NCBI RefSeq assembly: GCF_018417595.1
Contig: NZ_CP070982.1
Location: 5,755,001-5,819,000, forward strand
From: Pseudomonas entomophila
GTDB lineage: Bacteria > Pseudomonadota > Gammaproteobacteria > Pseudomonadales > Pseudomonadaceae
Direction: 5' to 3'
DNA length: 64,000 nt
A model generated the notes under the pieces. That model saw nothing but the letters and a program-made list of their open reading frames with translations, did no database searches and was not told the origin of the DNA. Shown in pieces: positions 63,857 through 64,000 of the stretch. The position numbers and the translations under genes were made by a program. Each line of letters begins with the position of its first letter. Position 1 is the first letter of the stretch.

Positions 63857-64000
63857 GGGAAGCTCCTGGCAAGAGGCCGGGATCATCCTGATCACGCTGA
63901 CCGCCCGCTTTCTGATCGACGGGTAATCGCGCCCTCTTCCGGGACGCTGGTGCCATTGGATCGGCGTCGCGGGGGAATACTTGAGTGTCGGACCGGGGTA

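Overview
The window reads as a chromosome segment of a fluorescent, Pseudomonas putida-group pseudomonad. The gene order cyaA / rnk / cyaY / lptM-lysA-dapF-DUF484-xerC / sutA / amtB-glnK / ubiK is typical Pseudomonas core. So are the lysine-catabolism block (amaA, amaB, LysR, hglS) and the abundant REP/REPIN palindromes (GTAGGAGCGGCTTTAGCCGC type). Core genes are GC-rich with strong G/C third positions; the central island is visibly more AT-rich. I saw no rRNA, tRNA or CRISPR array.

Layout. 1-10.6 kb: adenylate cyclase, a PI-PLC-like protein, rnk, frataxin, and the lysine/diaminopimelate operon ending in xerC and a HAD phosphatase. 10.6-14.2 kb: sutA, the sigma54-type glnK-amtB nitrogen unit, ubiK and a Mop-domain protein. 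14.2-18.3 kb: an unusually long leader followed by an MgtA-type P-type ATPase and a DUF2493 protein. 18.3-19.1 kb: a convergent RelE/RelB-like toxin-antitoxin pair flanked by a 68-bp imperfect direct repeat.

19996-41829 is a Tn7-like transposon of the comM-targeting (Tn6022/AbaR-backbone-like) type. Its TGTCGG...CCGACA ends and 5-bp GTGGC target duplication can be read exactly, and it splits comM/yifB between codons 282 and 283. The transposition block is at the right end on the minus strand: tnsA, tnsB, tnsC, a tniQ gene and a zinc-ribbon 'tniE-like' gene. A convergent gene resembles TnsE. The cargo is defence-like. It includes a VRR-NUC-type nuclease, a DUF2384-like gene pair, a Gabija pair (gajA OLD nuclease, gajB helicase) and a GHKL-ATPase/STAS-like regulatory pair. 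It also carries a YegP-like protein and a bacterial ubiquitin-like operon (triple-Ubl-E2 fusion, JAB-E1 fusion, DUF6527 protein, and perhaps a DUF6037-like protein). A second, degenerate left end at 22676 shows that the element has a layered history.

42.5-64 kb: an IS3-family copy sits in a REPIN just after comM. Then come a DUF2790 protein, an esterase, a KefB-type antiporter, a DUF6124 protein, and two near-identical isochorismatase-like (YcaC) genes about 4.5 kb apart that share a promoter palindrome. These flank a LysR regulator, a Tat-exported amidohydrolase and a monooxygenase-domain protein. The end of the window holds a cyclic-nucleotide-type MscS channel, the amaA-amaB / LysR / hglS lysine-pipecolate-2-oxoadipate pathway, and a Cache-domain chemoreceptor.

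Taken together, the core genes are ordinary. The interest lies in the transposon, which looks like a mobile defence island pairing Gabija with a protein-conjugation system and a partner-switch-like regulator. Exact boundaries are read directly from sequence. Family names come from motif recognition, not database searches.
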